Shown here piece after piece: positions 1 through 5,563 of a stretch of DNA of 5,687 nt. The stretch is from positions 1 to 5,687 of the forward strand of contig JANYLL010000427.1 in assembly GCA_025357895.1 (NCBI GenBank), read 5' to 3'. The notes beneath the pieces are model-generated. The model searched no databases, was not told the DNA's origin, and worked only from the letters and a program-made list of their open reading frames with translations. Made by a program: the position numbers and the translations under genes. Position 1 is the first letter of the stretch. Each line of letters opens with the position of its first letter. Source of the DNA: Ignavibacteriota bacterium. Its GTDB lineage: Bacteria; Bacteroidota; Ignavibacteria; Palsa-1295.

Positions 1-784
1 CGCCTTTGGACATCCAGCCTGAAGCAAACGCAGTTGCAACTGCGCCGAATCTTTTTTCTGCATCGGCTCGTGTGAATTGCGGAGGTGCGATAACGATTGG
101 CTTCTTATCTTTTAATTCGGCAATGCTTTCATCACTGAAAAGAACATGCTCGGGAAAAACAATGCCTGCGGCTCTATAAGCAGGTAAGAATTTTTCAACG
201 GTCGGATATACCATGATAGGTCCGATGCTCGGATCAAGACCTGCAAGTATGCGCTGTGCTTTGCCGAGAGAATATGCAGCGATGATGCTTGTTGTGCCCC
301 AAAGCGCATTCATCTGCCACCAATCATTGATCTCATTGAATATTGATTGCTGTGATTTCCATTTATAATGCGGCTTGGCAAATGTTGATTCGGTGATAAA
401 GGTATGGCATTTGATCGGTTCGAAAGTTTCACATGTTGCATCAGGCTCTAATTTATAATCGCCGCTGACAACCCATACTTCGCCTTTATATTCAACACGC
501 ACTTGCGCCGATCCGAGAATATGTCCGGCAGGATGAAGGCTGACCTTCACCCCTTTCATATCTATCTCTTCGCCGAATTCAATTGATTCTACCTTTGCGC
601 GAAGACCTATGCGCTGCTGCACAAGAGGTTTGCCTGTTCGGGAAGTAAGATATGCTTCCGAGCCATGCTTAGCATGATCGGTATGAGCATGAGTAATTAT
701 TGCGCGGCGAACAGGAAGCTGCGGATCGATATAAAAATCGCCCGCAGAACAATATAAACCCGATGGAGTTAATTCGATAAGCAC
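1..784 (-). CDS. DNA-ligase-associated exonuclease, metallo-beta-lactamase fold (N-terminal 261 residues; 3' end outside window)
   Basis: This is a metal-dependent nuclease of the MBL/beta-CASP type, resembling the exonuclease that accompanies an ATP-dependent DNA ligase, an Lhr-type helicase and a metallophosphoesterase in bacterial DNA-repair cassettes. Visible motifs are GLYCSAGDFYIDP (residues 9-21), the metal-binding HAHTDHA (32-38), HPAGHILGS (84-92), SGDYK (107-111) with the second-metal aspartate, ITEST (130-134) and AYSLGKAQR (170-178). The visible part ends near FASGWM, which in the family lies before the final SDHAD-type motif, so roughly 70-80 residues are missing off the left edge. 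I chose the GTG at 784 because family members have only a few residues before GLYC. An in-frame ATG at 841 would add 19 residues (MIISERHRK...) that do not look like the family. No Shine-Dalgarno sequence precedes either start. The gene is divergent from the lipoprotein gene at 1005. Family assignment is firm; the exact substrate (DNA ends) is inferred from the family. Confidence 0.9.
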   Translation of the reverse strand, partial: MLIELTPSGLYCSAGDFYIDPQLPVRRAIITHAHTDHAKHGSEAYLTSRTGKPLVQQRIGLRAKVESIEFGEEIDMKGVKVSLHPAGHILGSAQVRVEYKGEVWVVSGDYKLEPDATCETFEPIKCHTFITESTFAKPHYKWKSQQSIFNEINDWWQMNALWGTTSIIAAYSLGKAQRILAGLDPSIGPIMVYPTVEKFLPAYRAAGIVFPEHVLFSDESIAELKDKKPIVIAPPQFTRADAEKRFGAVATAFASGWMSKG

Positions 785-869
785 TGTAATACAATGCAAA
801 CCAGAGGAAAAACGTTTTCTGTGGCGTTCTGAAATAATCATTCAGATTAATTATGTTGTCAAGCAGAGA

Positions 870-892
870 TTTTTTTCGCGAAGCGAAGAAAA
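870..892. repeat. 10-bp hairpin with a GAA loop and T/A-tract arms
   Basis: The left arm TTTTTTTCGC (870-879) pairs with GCGAAGAAAA (883-892) over ten positions, with one G-T wobble and a three-base GAA loop. The T run is on the 5' side and the A run on the 3' side on the plus strand, and the minus strand reads the same way. It therefore does not look like an intrinsic terminator in either direction. It lies between two divergent genes and could be a cruciform, an operator or part of an mRNA leader. No function can be assigned from sequence. Confidence 0.6.
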
Positions 893-966
893 AAGAATGT
901 GAGGAATCAGCTAAACAATGGAAAAACAACTCACTGTTGTTAGGGTATTGATATTTGCCCTTTACC

Positions 967-985
967 AATGAATCTATTGTTCATT
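967..985 (+). repeat. Small inverted repeat ahead of the lipoprotein gene
   Basis: AATGAA (967-972) and TTCATT (980-985) are perfect 6-base inverted arms around a 7-base loop, ending 19 bases before the ATG at 1005. This could be a half-site pair for a repressor or a weak leader hairpin. Because the arms are short and AT-rich, chance is a real possibility. Confidence 0.3.
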
Positions 986-1004
986 ATTTCGGTTTTTCTA
1001 CAGA

Positions 1005-2249
1005 ATGAAACAGACAAAATATCTCCTACTTGTTTTTGCAGTTTCTTTTCTTGCCAATTGCAAAAGCCCCGTGTCTCCGCAGGGAACACCAAAGATTACT
1101 TTTTTTAGCCCGAAGGATACATCCCTTACCGATTTTCTTCACATAACATTCCATTTTACTGTAGAAAATAATGGGCATCCAAATCTCGGATTACAGTGGA
1201 ATTTCAGTGATGGCAAAAACGAAACAACGAATGCATCGATTGGAATTCACGGTCACCTTTTCCCAGGTTTAGGAAATTATACATTCAGGGTTTTTCTTGT
1301 CGATACGAACTCGAAAATGGTGTTCGATACTCTTTTAGGTTCGGTTCACATAAGTTATACTTCATCGAGAATTCGTTTCTTTAGCCCAAAAGATACCTTG
1401 CTTATCGATTCGTTAAGAGTTACGTTTCACCTATCAGTTGACACTATCAATCAATCGCGAAATAAGTTGTATTGGAATTTCAGCGACGGGTTTTCCGATG
1501 TGACTAATGTTTCTATAAACTCCTATTATCATAATTTCTCTTCCCCTGGTGATTATTCTTTTTCTGTCAAATTGATAGGATCGCTTTCAACAGACATTCT
1601 CGATTCTGTTTCCGGCATGATTCATATTCCGGAGCCACTACTGACTTTGGCCGAACTTCAGCAAATGAAATATTTTAAAGTTCAGATTTATTGTCCCGTA
1701 CACCATACTTTTTATGATTATACAACTTATCGAACGGTTACTAAGGATGAAATTGATTTTTTCGAGATTGATCCAATAGTATTACAAGATGGCGCCATAT
1801 CGCCCTATGCTGTTGATAGCCTTGGGGTGACAGATGGGGTAATAAATTGGATTGGGGATCAATTCAATATGAACAAAAGTAAGGGAGTATCGAATGGCTT
1901 AGGCGGAGGAATACTTTGGAATGTCATTGGGGTTGTGAATGAAAAAAAATTGACAATTGATTCTTTTGTCTTGGACCATGAATTCCAAAACAAGATTCGT
2001 TGGGGTAACCATGCACCAATGGCAATGAGCTTATCAAAACAGGCGAATATTGTTTCAATACCTTTTTTGGGAAAAGATTCAGACTCTCTGATATTCCAGG
2101 AGCAAAAATCAGATAGTCTTATAACACTTAAAAATGTTTATTATGGTGGTGAAAATAGTTACAGCATGCCACCGCCATTTAAATTTAGTGGTCCTACATG
2201 GAATTCTTTATACTCCGAATCTTATGTTCGTATAATTCTCTACAAATAA
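1005..2249 (+). CDS. Probable lipoprotein with two tandem PKD-like domains and a novel C-terminal domain
   Basis: A 414-residue exported protein. It begins MKQTKY, followed by a hydrophobic stretch (7-17) and LANC (16-19), a lipobox-like site with Cys19 as the likely lipidated residue. Asn at -1 is unusual, since Gly, Ala or Ser is the norm. Two repeats of 92-residue period follow, at about 30-116 and 122-208. Each starts with I-x-FFSPKDT, has the PKD signature WNFSDG (65-70 and 157-162), and ends with the G-x-Y-x-F-x-V strand and a final VHI or MIHI. PKD domains are beta-sandwiches found in surface and secreted proteins. Residues 209-414 (from PEPLLTLAEL) match nothing I recognise; they are rich in aromatic and polar residues and contain one Cys (near 230), so a beta-rich cell-surface module is plausible. 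The ATG at 1005 is the only start that includes the signal peptide, and it has no Shine-Dalgarno sequence. The gene is notably AT-rich (15 G or C in the 60 bases from 2101). It stands alone on its strand up to the tRNA. Localisation is likely; function is unknown. Confidence 0.85.
   Translation: MKQTKYLLLVFAVSFLANCKSPVSPQGTPKITFFSPKDTSLTDFLHITFHFTVENNGHPNLGLQWNFSDGKNETTNASIGIHGHLFPGLGNYTFRVFLVDTNSKMVFDTLLGSVHISYTSSRIRFFSPKDTLLIDSLRVTFHLSVDTINQSRNKLYWNFSDGFSDVTNVSINSYYHNFSSPGDYSFSVKLIGSLSTDILDSVSGMIHIPEPLLTLAELQQMKYFKVQIYCPVHHTFYDYTTYRTVTKDEIDFFEIDPIVLQDGAISPYAVDSLGVTDGVINWIGDQFNMNKSKGVSNGLGGGILWNVIGVVNEKKLTIDSFVLDHEFQNKIRWGNHAPMAMSLSKQANIVSIPFLGKDSDSLIFQEQKSDSLITLKNVYYGGENSYSMPPPFKFSGPTWNSLYSESYVRIILYK
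1092..1628 (+). repeat. Tandem duplication of a PKD-like coding unit
   Basis: The two halves (about 1092-1352 and 1368-1628) encode paralogous domains with the same 276-base period. The best conserved stretches are the starts (TTTAGCCC followed by AAGATAC-like or AGGATAC-like sequence) and the WNFSDG codons (TGGAATTTCAG in both copies). Protein identity is moderate, so this is an old intragenic duplication and not an assembly artefact. Confidence 0.7.
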
Positions 2250-2363
2250 TCTTTATTGCGGGGCCGAAATCAGCAGCGCTCCCTTCAAGCTTTCCACGAT
2301 TGTATAATCTACTGGCAAACTGAACTGTAAACTCCCCAGTCCTGTTTTCCCCGCACACAATTT
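2250..2363. other. Intergenic spacer between the lipoprotein gene and tRNA-Pro
   Basis: I find no coding sequence here. No strong intrinsic terminator for the lipoprotein gene is visible. A TATAAT hexamer occurs at 2303-2308, but it lacks a good upstream element and would give a leader of about 50 bases before the tRNA, so the tRNA promoter is not assigned. Confidence 0.4.
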
Positions 2364-2437
2364 CGGCGTGTAGCGCAGCCTGGTAGCGCACTACTTTGGG
2401 GTAGTAGGGGTCGTCGGTTCAAATCCGGTCACGCCGA
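2364..2437 (+). tRNA. tRNA-Pro (anticodon GGG)
   Basis: A full 74-base cloverleaf can be folded. The acceptor stem CGGCGTG (2364-2370) pairs perfectly with CACGCCG (2430-2436), followed by discriminator A (2437). The D stem is GCGC/GCGC around AGCCTGGTA. The anticodon stem CTACT/AGTAG (2391-2395 and 2403-2407) encloses the loop TTGGGGT, placing anticodon GGG at 2398-2400 with G at position 37, as in other proline tRNAs. The T arm is GTCGG-TTCAAAT-CCGGT, with two G-T wobbles. This tRNA reads CCC and CCU codons. The 3' CCA is not encoded (the next bases are CAA), so it must be added by a nucleotidyltransferase. It lies on the same strand as the flanking genes. Confidence 0.96.
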
Positions 2438-2545
2438 CAAAGTCTTAATAAGTTATCAACGCCTCCTATATATGAGCCTTTAAGTTATACGACTTATAGG
2501 TCTTACTAAAAGTCTTCCACAAAATGAAAAAGCCTTAAATAAGCT

Positions 2546-2572
2546 AAAAATGAGGATAAATTCTCCATTTTT
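2546..2572 (+). terminator. Weak stem-loop with T run, possible terminator after tRNA-Pro
   Basis: AAAAATG (2546-2552) pairs with CATTTTT (2566-2572). A further AG/CT pair lies beyond a one-base bulge, and the loop is eight bases. The 3' arm supplies the T run. The stem is almost all A-T, so it would terminate poorly. It is placed between the tRNA and the TPR promoter and could end the tRNA transcript. I saw no better terminator in 2438-2600. Confidence 0.25.
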
Positions 2573-2583
2573 CCCCACACACT

Positions 2584-2607
2584 TTGTCCGAAACCTTCGT
2601 ATCTTTG
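2584..2607 (+). promoter_or_regulatory. Bacteroidota-type promoter for the TPR operon
   Basis: TATCTTTG (2600-2607) matches the TAnnTTTG -7 element of the primary sigma factor in Bacteroidota exactly and is followed by CAGAAGAG. A TTTG lies upstream (2583-2586), but it is only 13 bases from the -7 element. The usual spacing to a -33 element is nearer 17-23, so the upstream half is doubtful. Transcription would start near 2612-2615, giving a leader of about 70 bases before the ATG at 2683. This is the clearest taxonomic clue in the window. Confidence 0.6.
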
Positions 2608-2654
2608 CAGAAGAGAACTTGTTAATAATTTGTGAAACGGTGTGGGAAAGCTCA

Positions 2655-2681
2655 ATGTTTAATATATACAGAAAGCCATAA
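2655..2681 (+). CDS. Possible 8-codon leader ORF before the TPR gene
   Basis: ATG at 2655 opens a short frame encoding MFNIYRKP and stops with TAA at 2679-2681, one base before the TPR start codon at 2683. Ribosomes finishing this mini-ORF would be placed on the next start, so a termination-reinitiation role is conceivable. There is no Shine-Dalgarno sequence and an ORF this short is easily a coincidence, so it is listed as a possibility only. Confidence 0.15.
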   Translation: MFNIYRKP

Positions 2682-2682
2682 C

Positions 2683-4197
2683 ATGAACCTATACGACGAT
2701 TACGATCCATTTGCTTACGGAGACGACGATCTTCCCGGGAAACCCGATAAGGAAGAATCCGAAACGCGCCGTAAATATTTTGAAGAAGAACTCATCCGCT
2801 ATAGCGAAGAAAAGCGCTCATCGAATCGCGATTATACTCCCAAAGAACCTAAGCAGCGCGCATTCCTTAACCCTGAAATTTTAGAAGCCCTCGTTGATTA
2901 TTGTATTGAAAACGATAAGTTCGAAGAGGCATTGCATTTTTCAAAACTTCTGACCGAACATGCTCCGTTTTCCGCAGAAGCATGGCATCGCCGCGGAATG
3001 ATTGAAGCCCATCACGCTGAATATGACGATGCACTCATTTCTTATGAGCGCGCGATGTCGCTTGATCCTACTGATGCCGAGCTTCTTGTTAATTACGGAA
3101 TCGTCCTCGAATCTTTGGGCAGAACCGAAGAAGCATTACAAATTTTCGACCGTGCACTGACGACCGATCCTGCCAATGACGATGCCCTTTTTTCCAAAGG
3201 AATTTGCTTCGAAAAAGCCGAACGCTTTCATGATGCAATTTCCATCTTCCGCTACCTTGCAGGCAAGGAAGAGTTTGCCAAGGATGCTCTGTATGAACTT
3301 GGCTTCTGCTACGATTCGATAGAAGATTTTAATAAAGCGCTCGAAGCCTACGAACAGCATCTGGATTTAGAACCGTACAATCATAACGGCTGGTATAATC
3401 ACGGAATCGTTTATAACCGGATGGGCATGTTCAACAAGGCGATCTCAAGTTATGAGATGGCGCTTGCGATCAAAGAAAAATTTCCTGCTGCATGGTATAA
3501 TCGCGGCAATGCGTATGCAAATCTTGGCAAGTTGAACGAGGCGATTGAATCGTATAAAGAATGTTTGAAGTATGAAGCCGAGGATGTCAGCGCCTGGCAT
3601 AATCTCGCGAATGCGTATGAAGAGCTTCAAAGATTCCGCGATGCCGTCCGTTGTTTTTCACAGGCGATCAAATATGATCCGAAGCATGCCGAATCATATT
3701 TCGGCAGAGGCTCATGTTACGATGCCCTCGATCATCCGCGCAAAGCACTGGAGGATTACGATGCTGCGCTTGCGATCAATAATAAAAATTCCGAACTCTG
3801 GTACGCCAAAGCCGATGCGCTTTATAATCTTGGCAGACTCAGCGAAGCATTGCTCGCATACAAGATGGTCTTAGAGCTTTCACCGAAAGATTTCGAAGCA
3901 TGGTATGATTATGCCGAAACGCTTCTCGATGAAGAGCGATTAACCGAAGCATCCCGCGCTTACGAGCAGGCAACCTTGCTCGAACCCGAATGGTGCGATG
4001 CACATTATGGCAGAGCAAAAGCACTATATCTTTTAGGCGCTCATCTTGAATCTGCCGTAGAACTCCTGATCGCATTCCGCCTCGATGAATCGAAGAGAAA
4101 GAACTTCGAAGCTGAATTCCCGATACTTGGTTCGGAAGATTCTTTCAGGCAGGTGGAAGAGATAGTGAATAGGGAAGTTGTTGAAAACAAACCATGA
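2683..4197 (+). CDS. Tetratricopeptide repeat protein with 12 contiguous TPRs
   Basis: A 504-residue, probably cytoplasmic scaffold protein; TPR superhelices bind other proteins, and the partner here is unknown. There is no signal peptide or membrane segment. Residues 1-63 are an acidic, charged, probably disordered head (MNLYDDYDPF, then GDDD and many Glu and Lys). Residues 64-471 are exactly twelve 34-residue TPRs without a single insertion, from PEILEALVDY to the unit ending DESK. They show the expected W/L-x-x-x-G, Y/F, A-x-x-x-Y and P positions, and units 6 and 7 (HNGWYNHG..., PAAWYNRG...) are closest to consensus. A 33-residue tail (472-504) carries SFRQVEEIVNRE, which recurs at the end of the next gene. 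I chose the ATG at 2683; an in-frame GTG at 2632 would add 17 residues (MKRCGKAQC...) of a different character that fall within the leader. The gene starts the operon, and its stop overlaps the next ATG as ATGA (4194-4197). GC is near 47% in the line from 3601, like the exonuclease gene. Similar 12-TPR proteins are widespread in Bacteroidota; no specific function is known to me. Confidence 0.92.
   Translation: MNLYDDYDPFAYGDDDLPGKPDKEESETRRKYFEEELIRYSEEKRSSNRDYTPKEPKQRAFLNPEILEALVDYCIENDKFEEALHFSKLLTEHAPFSAEAWHRRGMIEAHHAEYDDALISYERAMSLDPTDAELLVNYGIVLESLGRTEEALQIFDRALTTDPANDDALFSKGICFEKAERFHDAISIFRYLAGKEEFAKDALYELGFCYDSIEDFNKALEAYEQHLDLEPYNHNGWYNHGIVYNRMGMFNKAISSYEMALAIKEKFPAAWYNRGNAYANLGKLNEAIESYKECLKYEAEDVSAWHNLANAYEELQRFRDAVRCFSQAIKYDPKHAESYFGRGSCYDALDHPRKALEDYDAALAINNKNSELWYAKADALYNLGRLSEALLAYKMVLELSPKDFEAWYDYAETLLDEERLTEASRAYEQATLLEPEWCDAHYGRAKALYLLGAHLESAVELLIAFRLDESKRKNFEAEFPILGSEDSFRQVEEIVNREVVENKP
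4141..4176 (+). repeat. Direct repeat copy 1, 3' end of the TPR gene
   Basis: These 36 bases encode SFRQVEEIVNRE (TPR residues 487-498). They match 4431-4466 at 31 of 36 positions in the same codon phase. The five differences are the third base of the Arg codon, two bases in the Glu/Gly codon, the third base of the second Val codon, and one base in the last codon. The copy ends 17 bases before the DUF2442 start codon. Confidence 0.8.
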
Positions 4198-4493
4198 TAC
4201 TAAATGTAACGAAAGTTGAATATGCAGGAGACTATAGAGTAATCCTGCAATTTGACAATGGGGAGAAAAAGATTGTTGATCTCAAGGACACAATTTTTAA
4301 CGACCGCAGAGCCATCTTCGAACCACTCAGAAAGAAAGATTTTTTTCAGGATTTTCATGTAAAATTCAATACCATCAGCTGGAAAAATGAAGCCGATTTT
4401 GCACCTGAATTTCTTTATGAGATCGGAGAATCTTTCAGACAGGTGGGGGAGATAGTTAATAGGGGAACTGGGGAAGATCTGCATGGTGAATGA
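4194..4493 (+). CDS. DUF2442 family protein with a borrowed C-terminal tail
   Basis: A 99-residue protein. Residues 1-77 are a recognisable DUF2442 domain: the N-terminal V-x-Y-AGDY strand, L-x-F-DNGE (18-24), VDL (28-30), IFEPLR (41-46), and the ending W-x-N-x-ADFAPEFLYEI (63-77). The family is small and its biochemical role is unknown; members are often next to a DUF4160 gene in toxin-antitoxin-like pairs, but no DUF4160 is present here. Family members normally end at about LYEI or LYEL. This one runs on for 22 residues, GESFRQVGEIVNR and then GTGEDLHGE, of which 80-91 repeat the C-terminal tail of the upstream TPR protein. This suggests the native stop was lost when the gene inserted into a duplicated TPR 3' end. 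It overlaps both neighbours by ATGA (4194-4197 and 4490-4493), so translation is probably coupled. The family call is good; any role in the operon is a guess. Confidence 0.85.
   Translation: MILNVTKVEYAGDYRVILQFDNGEKKIVDLKDTIFNDRRAIFEPLRKKDFFQDFHVKFNTISWKNEADFAPEFLYEIGESFRQVGEIVNRGTGEDLHGE
4431..4466 (+). repeat. Direct repeat copy 2, 3' end of the DUF2442 gene
   Basis: These bases encode SFRQVGEIVNRG (DUF2442 residues 80-91) and are the partner of 4141-4176. The copy starts exactly 290 bases downstream of copy 1 and ends 23 bases before the next ATG (4490). Sequence beyond the 36 bases no longer aligns cleanly, although both copies are followed by GAA-rich codons and then an ATGA junction. 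Confidence 0.8.
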
Positions 4494-5548
4494 AATATTT
4501 AATACACCTTATCGTTGCTATTTTATTCCTTGGCAAATTTCATAACGATCCTATAAAGGGTCATCTTGAAAGATTTGAGACTGTGCCCGGTTCAGAATCC
4601 TTTAAGGCGACTCTATATATCGATACACTAGATCCGTTTTATCTTACCACAAAAGAAGTAATAGTTCGGATTGATAGTAATGGAACCCTTCAACGAATTC
4701 AAAACATTGATTCAATCCCTAAGAATTCTTACTATTTTGATATAAATGACAGCACATTACTTATCGAATCTACGGATCAGTCCGAGTTGAGTTATTACAA
4801 TATTAAAGATCATTCGCAAAAAAAACTACTGAGCGGTTACGGTCATCCAGCACTATCCAATAATAAAAAATATACTGCTCTCACAACTCCTGATTATTCT
4901 GAGGATAATTATCGAATCTACAGGTTAGAGAGCGATAGCCTTAAGTTAATGGGCGAAACCTCACCCTATAGAATTTTTTATATGTATGGGGATGAACAAT
5001 TCTTGGCATATTATATTGACGAACACAATGATATTACGTATATAATAAACCCTGACTTAACTGTAGCAGATAGCTTTTCCGAGCATATCAATTATGGAGT
5101 TAGCCAAAACCTTTACTCAATGGCTAAAAATAATGCTCTTGTTTTTGCAAGATCAGAGGGTGAATCACCAAACACTTATGTTGTCAGATACAATATCAAA
5201 TCTCATTTCAAGGATACTCTCTTTAGTGGGATGTATTTCAGTACAATTATTGGAATGAATGATTCGCGTTATTATCTCCTCCAAGGTAAAACAGTGCCTG
5301 AGTATCATGATGAAAACATTCAGCGATCAAAAAAACAGGTCCCGCCAAATACTCACATTGATTTTGCTCCTCAAAGAGGTTATTGGATAATTGGGGATAG
5401 CAAGACAAAAAAAATAAAGAAAATCGGCTATCAAGATTTTCAGCCAATCATCAGCTCCAGCGGGAGGCACATTTTATTTTGGAAACAAGATGATTCTGAC
5501 TTTAAGATTAAGGTTGTCTCTGTAAAAAAACTTATTGACGGAATGTAG
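4490..5548 (+). CDS. Exported protein with TolB/PD40-like beta-propeller repeats
   Basis: A 352-residue protein of unknown specific function. Residues 1-15 (MKYLIHLIVAILFLG) are a short signal or membrane-anchor sequence; there is no cysteine, so it is not a lipoprotein, and no clear AxA cleavage site is visible. The rest shows about six beta-rich units of 35-45 residues, near 80-117, 119-156, 161-197, 206-247, 255-313 and 317-345. The last two carry propeller hallmarks: FAPQRGYWIIG and FQPIISSSGRHILFW followed by D-x-KIKVVSV, close to the PD40/TolB pattern P-x-x-S-x-DG-x-x-I-x-F. Another, HPALSNNKKYTALTT (119-133), fits too. A six-bladed periplasmic or surface propeller is the best guess; such folds bind proteins or ligands. 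The ATG overlaps the DUF2442 stop as ATGA. The gene is AT-rich (21 G or C in the 60 bases from 4741), unlike the TPR gene it shares an operon with. Confidence 0.8.
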   Translation: MKYLIHLIVAILFLGKFHNDPIKGHLERFETVPGSESFKATLYIDTLDPFYLTTKEVIVRIDSNGTLQRIQNIDSIPKNSYYFDINDSTLLIESTDQSELSYYNIKDHSQKKLLSGYGHPALSNNKKYTALTTPDYSEDNYRIYRLESDSLKLMGETSPYRIFYMYGDEQFLAYYIDEHNDITYIINPDLTVADSFSEHINYGVSQNLYSMAKNNALVFARSEGESPNTYVVRYNIKSHFKDTLFSGMYFSTIIGMNDSRYYLLQGKTVPEYHDENIQRSKKQVPPNTHIDFAPQRGYWIIGDSKTKKIKKIGYQDFQPIISSSGRHILFWKQDDSDFKIKVVSVKKLIDGM

Positions 5549-5563
5549 AATTTCATACCATGC

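Larger units (their letters stand above)
785..1004. other. Divergent intergenic region, no gene seen
   Basis: This 220-base AT-rich spacer separates the leftward exonuclease gene from the rightward lipoprotein gene and should contain both promoters. I find no convincing TAnnTTTG element. The closest on the plus strand is GATATTTG (950-957), which lacks the leading T and has no well-spaced TTG upstream. On the minus strand TTGACA (863-858) followed by AT-rich sequence resembles a promoter, but it would fall too close to the alternative ATG at 841 to serve that start. The region holds the hairpin at 870-892 and the inverted repeat at 967-985. The only open frames are shadows. Confidence 0.5.

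Noticed and set aside
669..968. 99-codon minus-strand ORF overlapping the exonuclease start
   Set aside because: It lies out of frame with the exonuclease, whose family motifs are unambiguous, and it reads as low-complexity Phe/Ser/Tyr sequence typical of a shadow frame.
2263..2367. 8-base inverted repeat GCCGAAAT / ATTTCGGC reaching into the tRNA 5' end
   Set aside because: The arms are 89 bases apart and do not extend beyond 8 bases; the right arm is fixed by the tRNA acceptor sequence. Probably chance.
2364..2437. tRNA-Pro as an attachment site for an integrated element
   Set aside because: No integrase gene and no repeat of the tRNA 3' end is visible in the window.
2438..2600. AT-rich region with DnaA-box-like words (TTATCAACG, CTTCCACAA), considered as an origin
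   Set aside because: The words deviate from the DnaA consensus, are not clustered in a regular way, and no dnaA, dnaN, rpmH or mnmG gene is nearby.
2632..2682. GTG at 2632 as the TPR start
   Set aside because: It would add 17 residues unlike the acidic head and overlaps the leader; ATG at 2683 gives a cleaner N-terminus.
3136..4075. Several minus-strand and out-of-frame ORFs inside the TPR gene
   Set aside because: The TPR frame is confirmed residue by residue by the 34-residue periodicity; the others are shadows of it.
4141..4466. Direct repeat considered as an insertion-sequence target-site duplication
   Set aside because: There are no terminal inverted repeats and no transposase between the copies, and 36 bases is too long for common insertion sequences. 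A recombination or duplication origin fits better.
4200..4484. 94-codon minus-strand ORF opposite DUF2442
   Set aside because: The plus-strand frame matches the DUF2442 family and fits both ATGA overlaps, so this is a shadow.
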